Assembly (NCBI GenBank): GCA_965208525.1
Contig: OZ242340.1
Coordinates: 2,666,001-2,730,000, forward strand
Source of the DNA: VXYL01 sp965208525
Lineage (GTDB): Bacteria > Pseudomonadota > Gammaproteobacteria > Pseudomonadales > Azotimanducaceae
Length of the DNA stretch: 64,000 nucleotides
Direction: 5' to 3'
Below are positions 27,018-34,708 of the stretch, piece after piece. A program made the translations under genes and the position numbers. Each line of letters opens with the position of its first letter. The stretch's first letter is position 1. The notes under the pieces were generated by a model that had not been told where the DNA came from, did no database searches, and worked only from the letters and a program-made list of their open reading frames with translations.

Positions 27018-28258
27018 AGGGCGCGGCGCAGAAACGAGCACGACGGCTCGGCTTGCCCCCAGCGGCGACGTGGATCGCGCGGCGCTATCTGTTCGCGCGG
27101 CGGCATGGCTACGCCGCATTCGTGAACTGGGTCTCGTTCGCAGGCCTCGCTCTCGGCGTGATGATCCTCACGACCGTGGTCAGCGTGATGAACGGCTTCG
27201 ATCGCGAGCTGGTCGGGCGGCTGCTGTCTGCTTCGCCGCACCTGGTCGTCCGCGACGTGGCCGAGCTCCCGCCCGAAGTGGAAGCGCTGCCGGAGGTGCT
27301 TGCGGCTGGACGCCACTACCGGGGCGAGGGCCTGCTGCTGCATCGCTACGGAAGCACGGCGCTCACCGTCATGGGGGTGGACGCCGCCGCGGGCGAGGCG
27401 CTGGCGCACATCGAGGATGAAGATGGCATGCCGGCATTGCCGCGCCTGTTCGAGGGTCCAACCGCGGTGCTGCTCGGCACCCGACTCGCGGGAACCTTCG
27501 GCATGCGCGTCGGCGACCCGGTGGTGTTGACGATGGCGTCGGCTCAGGGCGGCGGTGTACAGCCACGGATGGAGCGGTTTGTGCTCGCCGGCACGTTCGC
27601 TGTTGGGGCAGAGCCAGACTCCACCTTGGCCCTCGTACGCTACGACGACGCACTTGCGCGCGGGCTCACCTCCCACGGCGTCGCCGGCTGGCGGCTGTTT
27701 CTCGCCGAACCGCTTGCTGCGCCGGCGCTGCTGCCCAAGCTCGAGTCGATCTTGCCGGACGAAGCTCGCATCACCTCCTGGGCCGACCGCTACGGAGGCC
27801 TGTTCCGGGCGGTGAAGATCGAAAAGGCCATGATGTTCGTGCTGCTGCTGCTGATCGTTGCGCTGGCGGCCTTCAACGTTGTCTCCTGCCAAGCCATGCT
27901 GGTGAACGAAAAGCGCGCGGATGCGGCCATTCTCTCCACCATGGGGGCGAGCCGAAGCCTCCTCGCCACGGTCTTCTTCCTGCAGGGGGCTGCCGTCGCC
28001 GCCGCTGGCGTGGGTTCAGGGCTCGCGCTTGGCGTCGTCACGGCGCTGCACGCCGATGCGGCAATCGCTGCGGTCGAAGGCCTCCTCGGCGCCAGCATCA
28101 TCGACGGCACCTACTTTCGTTCCATCCCGTCGGAGGTACAGATCGGCGACCTGGTGCTGATCGCGCTGCTTTCGCTCGGCCTTTGCGCCGCCGCCCTGCT
28201 GCGCCCGGCCCTGCGCGTCACTGCCGAAGATCCGGCCGACGTCCTGCACTCGCCGTAA
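27014..28258 (+). CDS. lolE: Lipoprotein-releasing ABC permease LolC/E (second)
   Basis: The 414-residue permease is paralogous to the first: a cytoplasmic N-terminus (WIARRYLFARR), one membrane helix (NWVSFAGLALGVMILTTVVS), a large periplasmic domain and three C-terminal helices beginning NVVSCQAMLVNEKRADAAIL. Together with LolD it makes the LolCDE complex. The GTG start overlaps lolD. Which permease is C and which E cannot be decided with certainty by eye. A terminator follows. Confidence 0.92.
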   Translation: MKGAAQKRARRLGLPPAATWIARRYLFARRHGYAAFVNWVSFAGLALGVMILTTVVSVMNGFDRELVGRLLSASPHLVVRDVAELPPEVEALPEVLAAGRHYRGEGLLLHRYGSTALTVMGVDAAAGEALAHIEDEDGMPALPRLFEGPTAVLLGTRLAGTFGMRVGDPVVLTMASAQGGGVQPRMERFVLAGTFAVGAEPDSTLALVRYDDALARGLTSHGVAGWRLFLAEPLAAPALLPKLESILPDEARITSWADRYGGLFRAVKIEKAMMFVLLLLIVALAAFNVVSCQAMLVNEKRADAAILSTMGASRSLLATVFFLQGAAVAAAGVGSGLALGVVTALHADAAIAAVEGLLGASIIDGTYFRSIPSEVQIGDLVLIALLSLGLCAAALLRPALRVTAEDPADVLHSP

Positions 28259-28279
28259 CTCCGGGACCGGACAAGCCCA

Positions 28280-28297
28280 CCGCCGAAGGGCGGTTTT
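28280..28297 (+). terminator. Probable terminator of the lolCDE operon
   Basis: CCGCC-gaag-GGCGG followed by TTTT lies 20 bases after the lolE stop. A second stem, GGACTT-cgccgg-AAGTCC followed by TTT, is at 28308-28329 and may reinforce termination or belong to the adjacent integrated element. Confidence 0.55.
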
Positions 28298-28423
28298 CGG
28301 GGGTTGCAGGACTTCGCCGGAAGTCCTTTAACCTGCCGATAAACATAAACTTTTTGGCGTATCGGGCACCGCCGGGGCACACTGCTTCTCAACATCCCCT
28401 TGTAACCGAACAGGGAACGGGAA

Positions 28424-29590
28424 GTGAACAATCGACCCCTCATGCTGTCCGCAACCTTCGTCCGCAACGCCAACACGCCCGGCCGCTACGGCGACGGCCG
28501 CGGCGGGCTCGGCCTCGGCCTGCTCGTCCGCCCCGCGCTGCGCGGCGGCCTCAACAAGTCCTGGACGCAGAGCGTCCGCATCGACGGCCGGCCCACCAGC
28601 CTCGGCCTCGGGCGCTACCCCGTCGTCACCCTCGCCATGGCCCGCGAGCGGGCGCTGGAGAACGCCCGCGCCATCGCCCAGGACCGCGATCCAAGGCGCT
28701 CGGGCAAGGCCGTGCCGACCTTCGCCGAGGCGCTGGAGACCGTCATCGGCATCCACGCCCCGAACTGGAAGGACCGCGCCGGCTCCGAACGCCAGTGGCG
28801 CGCGAGCCTCGCCGCCTACGCGCTGCCGCGGCTCGGCGCCAAGACCGTCGACGCCGTGACGAGCGCCGACGTCATGGCGGTGCTGCTGCCGATCTGGTCC
28901 TCCAAGAGGGTGACCGCCGGCCGCGTGCGCCAGCGCATCGGCGCGGTGATGAAGTGGGCGGTCGCGCAGGGCCTGCGCGCCGACAACCCCGCCGGCGACG
29001 CGATCTCCGCGGCGCTGCCGAGGACCGCCGCGGTCCAGCGGCACCAGCGGGCGCTGCCGCACGCCGAGGTCCGCGCCGCGCTCGCGCGGGTGCGGGACTG
29101 CGACGCCAGCCCCGGCATTCGGCTGGCGTTCGAGTTCCTGGTGCTGACCGCCACCCGCTCGGGCGAGGTGCGCAACGCGCGCTGGGAGGAGATCGACCGC
29201 GACGGCGCGGTGTGGACGATTCCCGCCGAGCGCATGAAGAACGGCCGCGAGCACCGCGTGCCGCTGTCGGACCGCGCCCTCGAGGTGCTCGACGAAGCCA
29301 GCCAGCTGGCCGTGGTGGAGGGCTGGGTGTTCCCGTCGCCGCGCGGCCGCGCGATGCCCCAGAAGTGCCTCTCGGAGCTCATGCGCACGCTGGGCGTCGA
29401 CGCCGTCCCGCACGGCTTCCGCTCGAGCTTCCGCGACTGGGCCGCCGAGTGCACGGACGCCCCGCGCGAGGTCTGCGAGCTCGCCCTTGCGCACGTCAAC
29501 GGCGACCGCGTGGAGGCGGCCTACCGGCGCAGCGACCTGTTCGACAGGCGGCGCGCGCTGATGGCGGACTGGGCGGCGTACGTCGCCTGA
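28424..29590 (+). CDS. Tyrosine recombinase/integrase 1
   Basis: The 388-residue enzyme has an N-terminal DUF4102-like arm-binding domain (GRYGDGRGGLGLGLLV, TSLGLGRYPVVTLAMARE), a core-binding SAM-like segment and a catalytic domain. Catalytic residues fit the first arginine in LTATRSGEVRNARW, H-x-x-R in PHGFRSSFRDW and a tyrosine in VEAAYRRSDLFDRR. This subfamily integrates genomic islands and prophages, usually at tRNA 3' ends; no tRNA was found next to it. GTG 28424 is used; ATG 28442 is the alternative. It marks the left side of the 28.4-38.2 kb accessory region. Confidence 0.92.
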   Translation: MNNRPLMLSATFVRNANTPGRYGDGRGGLGLGLLVRPALRGGLNKSWTQSVRIDGRPTSLGLGRYPVVTLAMARERALENARAIAQDRDPRRSGKAVPTFAEALETVIGIHAPNWKDRAGSERQWRASLAAYALPRLGAKTVDAVTSADVMAVLLPIWSSKRVTAGRVRQRIGAVMKWAVAQGLRADNPAGDAISAALPRTAAVQRHQRALPHAEVRAALARVRDCDASPGIRLAFEFLVLTATRSGEVRNARWEEIDRDGAVWTIPAERMKNGREHRVPLSDRALEVLDEASQLAVVEGWVFPSPRGRAMPQKCLSELMRTLGVDAVPHGFRSSFRDWAAECTDAPREVCELALAHVNGDRVEAAYRRSDLFDRRRALMADWAAYVA

Positions 29591-30208
29591 AGGGAACGGC
29601 GCAACCGTGACTCGGCTGCGTCGGCGCCGTGGTTGCGCCGGATACAGGCGATTTCGCGGCCGGATTCGACAGCGACGACAAGTGCGCCGGAACAGATTCG
29701 CGAAAGCGACGGTCGGGCCCTCCCTTCTCGGGGAGAGCCGACCACGTCCACGAGAGCGTTGTGTGGACCACGTAGGCGGCCGCTAGGCAGTCACGATGAC
29801 CTGGTGTAGTCACCCGCTCCCGGTCGGCCTTGCGCCCCCTACGCAGAACCACATGTCGTTCCAGCACGTCTTCCTCCTATAGCCAGCCTGCTTTGTCGGC
29901 GAACTGCAGCGCAGCCAGACCTGCCGCAAGGACAGCCCAGTCCGATCATCCAACGTCCTTGACGACGCTTGCAAAAAGAAGACGACGAGCCCCCCCGGGT
30001 TTCCCCAACCGCTGCCTGATTCGCCCGCGAGGGCACGGCACGATCCGTGTTCGAGTTTCTCGGCCGCCACCATCGTGTTTGGCAAGGACCCCACCTTGTC
30101 GGGAGGGCACCGAACTCGATCTGCAAATGCGCCAGAGCATTCCGATCGGGTACCCCCGCTGGTATAGTTTGCTCGACGCGGCACGCTTACCTTTCGATAG
30201 GAGAGGGT
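29591..30208. other. Gene-free region between integrase 1 and the GspG-like gene
   Basis: This 618-base stretch has lower G+C than its flanks and no frame with convincing protein character on either strand. No tRNA was recognised. TATAGT at about 30163 could be a -10 element for the downstream gene, without a clear -35. It may hold the remains of an attachment site or a decayed gene. Confidence 0.4.
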
Positions 30209-30760
30209 GTGAACGACACTGCGGCCAATCGCCCACATCGCCATAAAAGCGTGCAATCGCACGGATGGTGCGACCACTTCGAATCGGAGCCAGACAGAAG
30301 TTCCAAGAACGGAACGGCGAAAAGGGAACACCGGAAACCAGCTCTCGGCTTTACGCTCGTTGAGGTCATGGTCGTGGTGGTCATCCTCGCCCTTCTTGCC
30401 GGTCTGGTCGCACCCCGGATTTTCGCCAACGTAGAAAAGGCGAACGTCCAGACGGCGCAGACACAAATTCGGTTGCTTCGAAGTGCGCTGGAAACCTACC
30501 GTTTGGAAGTGGGCAGCTTTCCCACCGCTCGGCAAGGCCTGGCGGCTCTCATTCAGGCACCCGCTGACGCTGAACGCCATTGGCAGGGTCCGTACCTCGG
30601 CGATGAAGTTCCGCTCGATCCATGGCACCAAGCGTACGTCTATGAGGGGCCCGCCGATACCCTCCAAGGATTCGTCCTCTACTCCTTGGGAGCCGATGGC
30701 GCCAAGGGCGGAGACGGGTACGATGCAGACATCGGCTACTTCAATGAGAGCAAGGGGTGA
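30209..30760 (+). CDS. gspG: GspG-like type II secretion major pseudopilin (orphan)
   Basis: The 183-residue prepilin has an unusually long leader of about 47 residues ending PALG, then FTLVEVMVVVVILALLAGLV with E5. The body carries GspG hallmarks: TAQTQIRLLRSALETYRLEVGSFP, PLDPWHQAYVY, and the calcium-site region SLGADGAKGGDGYDADIGY. GspG forms the pseudopilus shaft of type II secretion. GTG 30209 follows AGGAGAG. No other gsp gene is in the window, so it is an orphan beside a small secreted protein and may serve a different pilus-like or phage-related role. Confidence 0.85.
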   Translation: MNDTAANRPHRHKSVQSHGWCDHFESEPDRSSKNGTAKREHRKPALGFTLVEVMVVVVILALLAGLVAPRIFANVEKANVQTAQTQIRLLRSALETYRLEVGSFPTARQGLAALIQAPADAERHWQGPYLGDEVPLDPWHQAYVYEGPADTLQGFVLYSLGADGAKGGDGYDADIGYFNESKG

Positions 30761-30770
30761 GCTCTTAGAG

Positions 30771-31112
30771 ATGAAAACCAGACTGCTGATATTCTCGCTG
30801 GCGGCATCGGTTGCAACGTTCGGCTGCGTTACGTTCGCAAGCGAGTGCGATGATGTCCCAGCTCCGCGGGTTGCCCAGTGGTGGACGGAGCGCGCCAATG
30901 GCCCCTACATCCGTGGTGCGCAGGACCACATGGGCGAGAATTGGCTTGCGCGAACCACGCGGAGGATATGGAGTTCCGTATCGACGTTTTTCGGTGGACC
31001 GGGCTGGTACGCGGGCAACGAACTCAACATGTCTGACTCCGAAATCCAGATGCCAGCAGAGGTGATCTTCCGTATCGAGCACGAGTCGTTAGGCTGTTAC
31101 GGGCCGGGTTAG
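30771..31112 (+). CDS. Small secreted protein of unknown function
   Basis: The 113-residue protein begins with a clear signal peptide (MKTRLLIFSLAASVATFGC), cleavable near VTFAS or as a lipoprotein at the cysteine. The mature part is tryptophan- and glycine-rich (VAQWWTERANGPYIRGAQ, FFGGPGWYAGNELNMSD) and ends in a cysteine-containing tail. I do not recognise the family. It starts 10 bases after the GspG-like gene, so it is probably in the same transcript and could be a partner or substrate. Confidence 0.6.
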   Translation: MKTRLLIFSLAASVATFGCVTFASECDDVPAPRVAQWWTERANGPYIRGAQDHMGENWLARTTRRIWSSVSTFFGGPGWYAGNELNMSDSEIQMPAEVIFRIEHESLGCYGPG

Positions 31113-31129
31113 AGTCCGGCAATGACCGC

Positions 31130-31779
31130 GTGTGCGAGCAGCGCGTGTGCGCCAAGCGGTTCATCATTGCGGCGTCAGACAGGCCGCCGTCCTTCCAGTC
31201 GCGCACCAGAGCCTCGACGTGCCTCGGCTTCAGCCCCTCGGCGCGCAGGCGGCGGTGGCCAAGCTCGTGCAGGGCGTTCGCCATCTGCGCCAGCGCCCGG
31301 GAGCGGTCGCGGCTGGGTACCGTGCGAGCCGTCCTCCCGGGCCCGACGCTGGAGCTGGAGCAGATCCCAGTTCAGGTCGCGCACCGCTCCCCGACCCCGT
31401 AGCTCGCGTTGTCCCTGCGCACGATGCCCGGCTTGCCGATCCTGCGCGCCAGCCAGCGCAGGTGCGCCAGGCGGTTCTTCACCGTGCCGTCCGACAGCCC
31501 CTGCCGGCGCCACTCCGCCACCAGCGCGTCGACGTGCCGGCCCTTGAACCCGCGCGCCCTCAGCCCTCTGTACCCAAGGCCGTGCAGCGTCTCCGCCGCC
31601 TGCGCCAGCGCGAAGCGCCGGGCGCGCCGCGTGGCGTGCGAGCCGCTCCGGTCGTCCTCCAGCAGCCGCAGCAGGTCGAAGTGCAGCTGGCGCATCGTTG
31701 CCGGTCTCCTCCCGATGGGGGCGGTGTTCGACTCGAAGCTAGAGAGGGCGTCCGCCAGCGTCAACGACGGCGTTCTCAC
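31130..31779 (-). pseudogene. Decayed tandem phage-integrase N-terminal domains
   Basis: Reading leftward, 31779-31372 encodes a complete N-terminal domain of the SXT-type phage integrase group (HFDLLRLLEDDRSGSHATRR, then HVDALVAEWRRQGLSDGTVKNRLAHLRW, IGKPGIVRRDNASYG) but stops without a catalytic domain. From about 31385 a second copy starts (RDLNWDLLQLQRRAREDGSHG) in another frame, shifts frame, and continues as ANALHELGHRRLRAEGLKPR and HVEALVRDWKDGGLSDAAMM to about 31140. So two copies of the same domain are fused, frameshifted and cut off: remnants of integration events. Confidence 0.7.
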
Positions 31780-31884
31780 CGGACCGGTAAGCGCCGCCTG
31801 CTAGAAAGGCCGGCACGGCAGCCATCGCCGAAGGACAGCTCAAGGGGGCCTCGAATGACCGCGGCGTCGCCGCGTCGGACGCGC

Positions 31885-32520
31885 CCCGCGGCCGCGGTCG
31901 CGGCCGGGAGCGAGTGTGGTTCGTTCAGTTCTAATGGGCGACCCGGCACCCGCCAGGGTGTCCGGACCCCGCACCTTCGTGCGGCAATGCCCGTCGACGC
32001 GTCTTCCCTCGCCGTCTCCTGCGGCGGCCGCGGCGTGTCTTCCGACAACGGACCCGCCAGCCCTTCGGCACGCGCCGCGCCGCGCGGAGCCCTTCGGCAT
32101 GACGGACTCTTCCGTCCCGCGCGATGCGTCGCACCACGTCCAGGTTCGCCGCACCGGTTTCCCGGCGGTGCGCGTCTCCGCGCCATGCGGCCTCTCCTGC
32201 CGTCGGTGGTTCGCCCCTGTCCGCGCGCTGCCGCGAACATGGCGACCGTGCCTTGCGATGCGTCGACCGCCATGCTGCGCCCGCAGCTCGGCACATTGCG
32301 CCGCCGTTCGGCGACGCCGTCATGCAGGGCTCTCCGGCCCGGCCATGTCGCGCGATGGCGACAGATTGACGCCGGGCACTCTAGCACCGCGTCACCACGC
32401 CGGCACCAGCTTTCTTCTTATCGAAGCGCTTGCCGCCGCTGGCACGAATGCCGCATCTGCGCCCCGTCACTACCGGGACTCCGCCGCCGCCCAAGGGCGC
32501 CGGCGGAGGTAGTGACGGAG
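31885..32520 (+). repeat. ~650-bp inverted repeat element, copy A
   Basis: This segment matches the reverse complement of 48031-48730. In 31920-32060 the two copies are about 83% identical with no gap. Another conserved block is the reverse complement of GCGGCATTCG...AAGAAGAAAGCTGG near 32390-32460. At the right end is a hairpin with arms CCGTCACTACC (32464-32474) and GGTAGTGACGG (32509-32519). Differences fall about equally on all codon positions, so it does not look protein-coding. It could be a mobile non-coding element, an attachment-associated repeat or a structured RNA. It adjoins the integrase remnants. Confidence 0.7.
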
Positions 32521-32843
32521 CGCTGGACCCGAGCGAGACGCTGCATCCGCAAGCTGGCGGCCGCCGGAAGCGCGTCGTCTCGATTTCGTCGCCGGAACGA
32601 CGGCGGCCGGTGGCGTCACCGACGGACCGGCCAACGTCGCACGGTTGCCCCGACCGCGAGGCCCCGTCAAAGCACCTCCATCAGCCAGTAGAGCAGGCCG
32701 ACGTCAACGCCGCACGCGCGCACGCGTGAACGCGCGGCTGCCCGCAATCCGTCAGTGACCGCAGACCGCCAGACCGCCCACGTCCGACGACCGCTCGAAA
32801 GCGCTCGAAGTGATTTGCGCGTGGGGCAATCTCTCCGACGACC
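32521..32843. other. Region without a confident gene
   Basis: Between repeat copy A and the small leftward ORF. On the minus strand a frame ends GVDVGLLYWLMEVL at about 32670, which looks protein-like but has no clear start; it may be the tail of a decayed gene. Nothing else was recognised. Confidence 0.3.
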
Positions 32844-32978
32844 TTACCCCAAGCGAATCACATCATGGCTCTCGTACGCGACTACGTTGAAGCGGAGCAC
32901 CTCCTCTGCTTCGGCGTGACGAGGGCCGACCAGCCATTCCACCCTCGGCGAGTACACTCCCTCGGTGGCCAACTCCAA
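32844..32978 (-). CDS. Possible 44-residue small protein downstream of the STAND operon
   Basis: A TTG at 32978 has AAAGGAAG directly upstream at good spacing, and TTG starts are common in this genome. The frame encodes 44 residues including VEWLVGPRHAEAEEVLRF and VVAYESHDVIRLG, with plausible protein composition. It lies 83 bases after the stop of the helical partner gene, on the same strand, so it could be a third gene of that operon. It may instead be a fragment. I do not recognise it. Confidence 0.35.
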   Translation of the reverse strand: MELATEGVYSPRVEWLVGPRHAEAEEVLRFNVVAYESHDVIRLG

Positions 32979-33061
32979 GGTCTTCCTTTAGAAACGAAAA
33001 TGCTTCGACGGTTAACGCTCTGGGCGCGATGACCGATTTAACCAACAGTCCAACCGGACAG

Positions 33062-34708
33062 TTACTGATTCCACGGCCACAGTGCCCTAGGGTATCTGCG
33101 GTGAGTGTAGTTCTCCTTCCAGTGTTTCGCGTTGTCCGCCATCGCCCGCAGTAGCTTCTGCTTCTGCTTGCCTACGAACCGGCGTTGCACGGCTGCCAAG
33201 GGGCTGCTCGAGTTTTCCCAATCCAGTACGTCCGCCATCCAGGCCCATGCCCGTCGATCAACGCAGACAAGGAACAGCCGCCATGCTGCATGTGCCGCTT
33301 CGGGGGTTTCCGCCGACGCGAAGGCGCTGAGCCAATGACGGGCGAACGCTTCTCGCTGGCCCAGCTTCCAGGAAGCGCTCGCCACGCCTCTCGACTGCCA
33401 CCCCGCTGGCCACGCAGTTGCATCCGCAATCGGTGGGATGGCAAGTAACGGTGCAAGAAACGCCGCCCGCCGGCGATGTAGCGGGGAAGGCGACTGCTCG
33501 TCCTGCGCCACTTTGCTCCTAAGCCATTCCTCGCGACCGAATTTGCGAGCGGCGACAATCAGATCAATGAGATCAATGTCATTTCGTGCCGCGTCGATCG
33601 CGTAGACCTCATCCAGCGCTTTTCCGACCTCGGGATCGTCGCCCGCCGCGAACAATGCATGCAGGAGTCGATCCATGTCCCCATGGACGGTGAACCTCAC
33701 GTGCGTCAAGCACTCCTTGAGCGTCCGCCACACACCGACGCCACGCGAAGGGTCGTTTACCAGCAATGCCTCGCACAGCGACACGTAAAACCCATCCGCC
33801 AACTGAACCCGCTGAACAATGGCGGGCGTCGCTTCCTCTAGGCCGCAGAGCCAACCATCGACGCCATCGGGGCATTGCCTGAACACGACGTCAAAGTGCC
33901 TAGCGTGGATGAGTTCCAAGTGCAGGTGCGCGCCAGCCCGTCGCGCCGCCACGACCTTGTCGAAGTAGGTCTTGGCCAGCGCCGACCGACGCTCGTGATA
34001 CTCGTCGCCAGTCTTCAACAAATTCTCGGCGAAAGATGTCCCATCGCCGGGTTCGCGGATGTCGCCGAAGCTGTGCAGATAGTCAACCATTTCTTCAGCG
34101 GCGGTCAGGTCGTGGGAGATCTCAAGAGGGCTACCGGGAGGCGCAACCGACGATTCCAGAACTACGTTGATGAGTTCCACTGCTATCGCTACATCCTCCG
34201 ATGTGCACTCCCTCTCGGACAAGGCGGGAAGAAGCCGCGCCGGCGCAAGCCGGTGCGCGATGCGACGGAAAGGGGTGTCGCGATTTGCAGCTGCTACGGC
34301 GTCAGATCCGATGGCGCTTTCAAGGTAGGGTTTGTGCGCGGACCAAGACCAGTTCCTTTGCTCGAGTGCCGCGCCGAGGACTGGCAGGGCGTTGGTGCCA
34401 ACCACGACCCACACTGCGTCCAGCCGAACGTCGTCGGAATCCGCGAACAAGAGCTCGATGAAGCGGTCAACAACGTAACGGTCGAGCGGCGTGCGCTTCT
34501 CGCCGAGAGCTTCCGCGATGCGCACGAGCTTATGGGGACTCGACCTGTGGCGTTCAACCAGCTTGTGGATCGACTCCCGCGAGGGTGGGGCAGTGCCGAG
34601 CGAGACCGAGCGATCGACACCGTCTAACGGCGCTCCGACGATCCGAACAAAATGCTCATCTGCGTCTTCACCTTGGGCTTCCGCGACGAGTAGATCAGAT
34701 CTCACCAT
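33062..34708 (-). CDS. Helical-repeat partner protein of the STAND NTPase
   Basis: The 548-residue protein has no recognisable enzyme motif. It is rich in short amphipathic helices with leucine and alanine spacing, consistent with an alpha-solenoid (HEAT/TPR-like) scaffold, and ends in an aromatic, basic tail (THRRYPRALWPWNQ). The start ATG overlaps the NTPase stop within ATGGTGA, so the two are translationally coupled and probably form one system. Base composition is visibly less GC-rich than flanking core genes, consistent with transfer. Possible roles are an adaptor, target sensor or regulator of the NTPase; none is shown by the sequence. Confidence 0.75.
   Translation of the reverse strand: MVRSDLLVAEAQGEDADEHFVRIVGAPLDGVDRSVSLGTAPPSRESIHKLVERHRSSPHKLVRIAEALGEKRTPLDRYVVDRFIELLFADSDDVRLDAVWVVVGTNALPVLGAALEQRNWSWSAHKPYLESAIGSDAVAAANRDTPFRRIAHRLAPARLLPALSERECTSEDVAIAVELINVVLESSVAPPGSPLEISHDLTAAEEMVDYLHSFGDIREPGDGTSFAENLLKTGDEYHERRSALAKTYFDKVVAARRAGAHLHLELIHARHFDVVFRQCPDGVDGWLCGLEEATPAIVQRVQLADGFYVSLCEALLVNDPSRGVGVWRTLKECLTHVRFTVHGDMDRLLHALFAAGDDPEVGKALDEVYAIDAARNDIDLIDLIVAARKFGREEWLRSKVAQDEQSPSPLHRRRAAFLAPLLAIPPIADATAWPAGWQSRGVASASWKLGQREAFARHWLSAFASAETPEAAHAAWRLFLVCVDRRAWAWMADVLDWENSSSPLAAVQRRFVGKQKQKLLRAMADNAKHWKENYTHRRYPRALWPWNQ

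Noticed and set aside
28260..28423. tRNA attachment site for integrase 1
   Set aside because: I looked for a tRNA 3' end with a T-loop and CCA region on both strands and found none.
31132..32691. Open frame of 519 codons on the plus strand
   Set aside because: It runs antisense to recognisable integrase domains and across repeat copy A; its composition is Arg/Ala/Pro-rich, as expected of a shadow frame.
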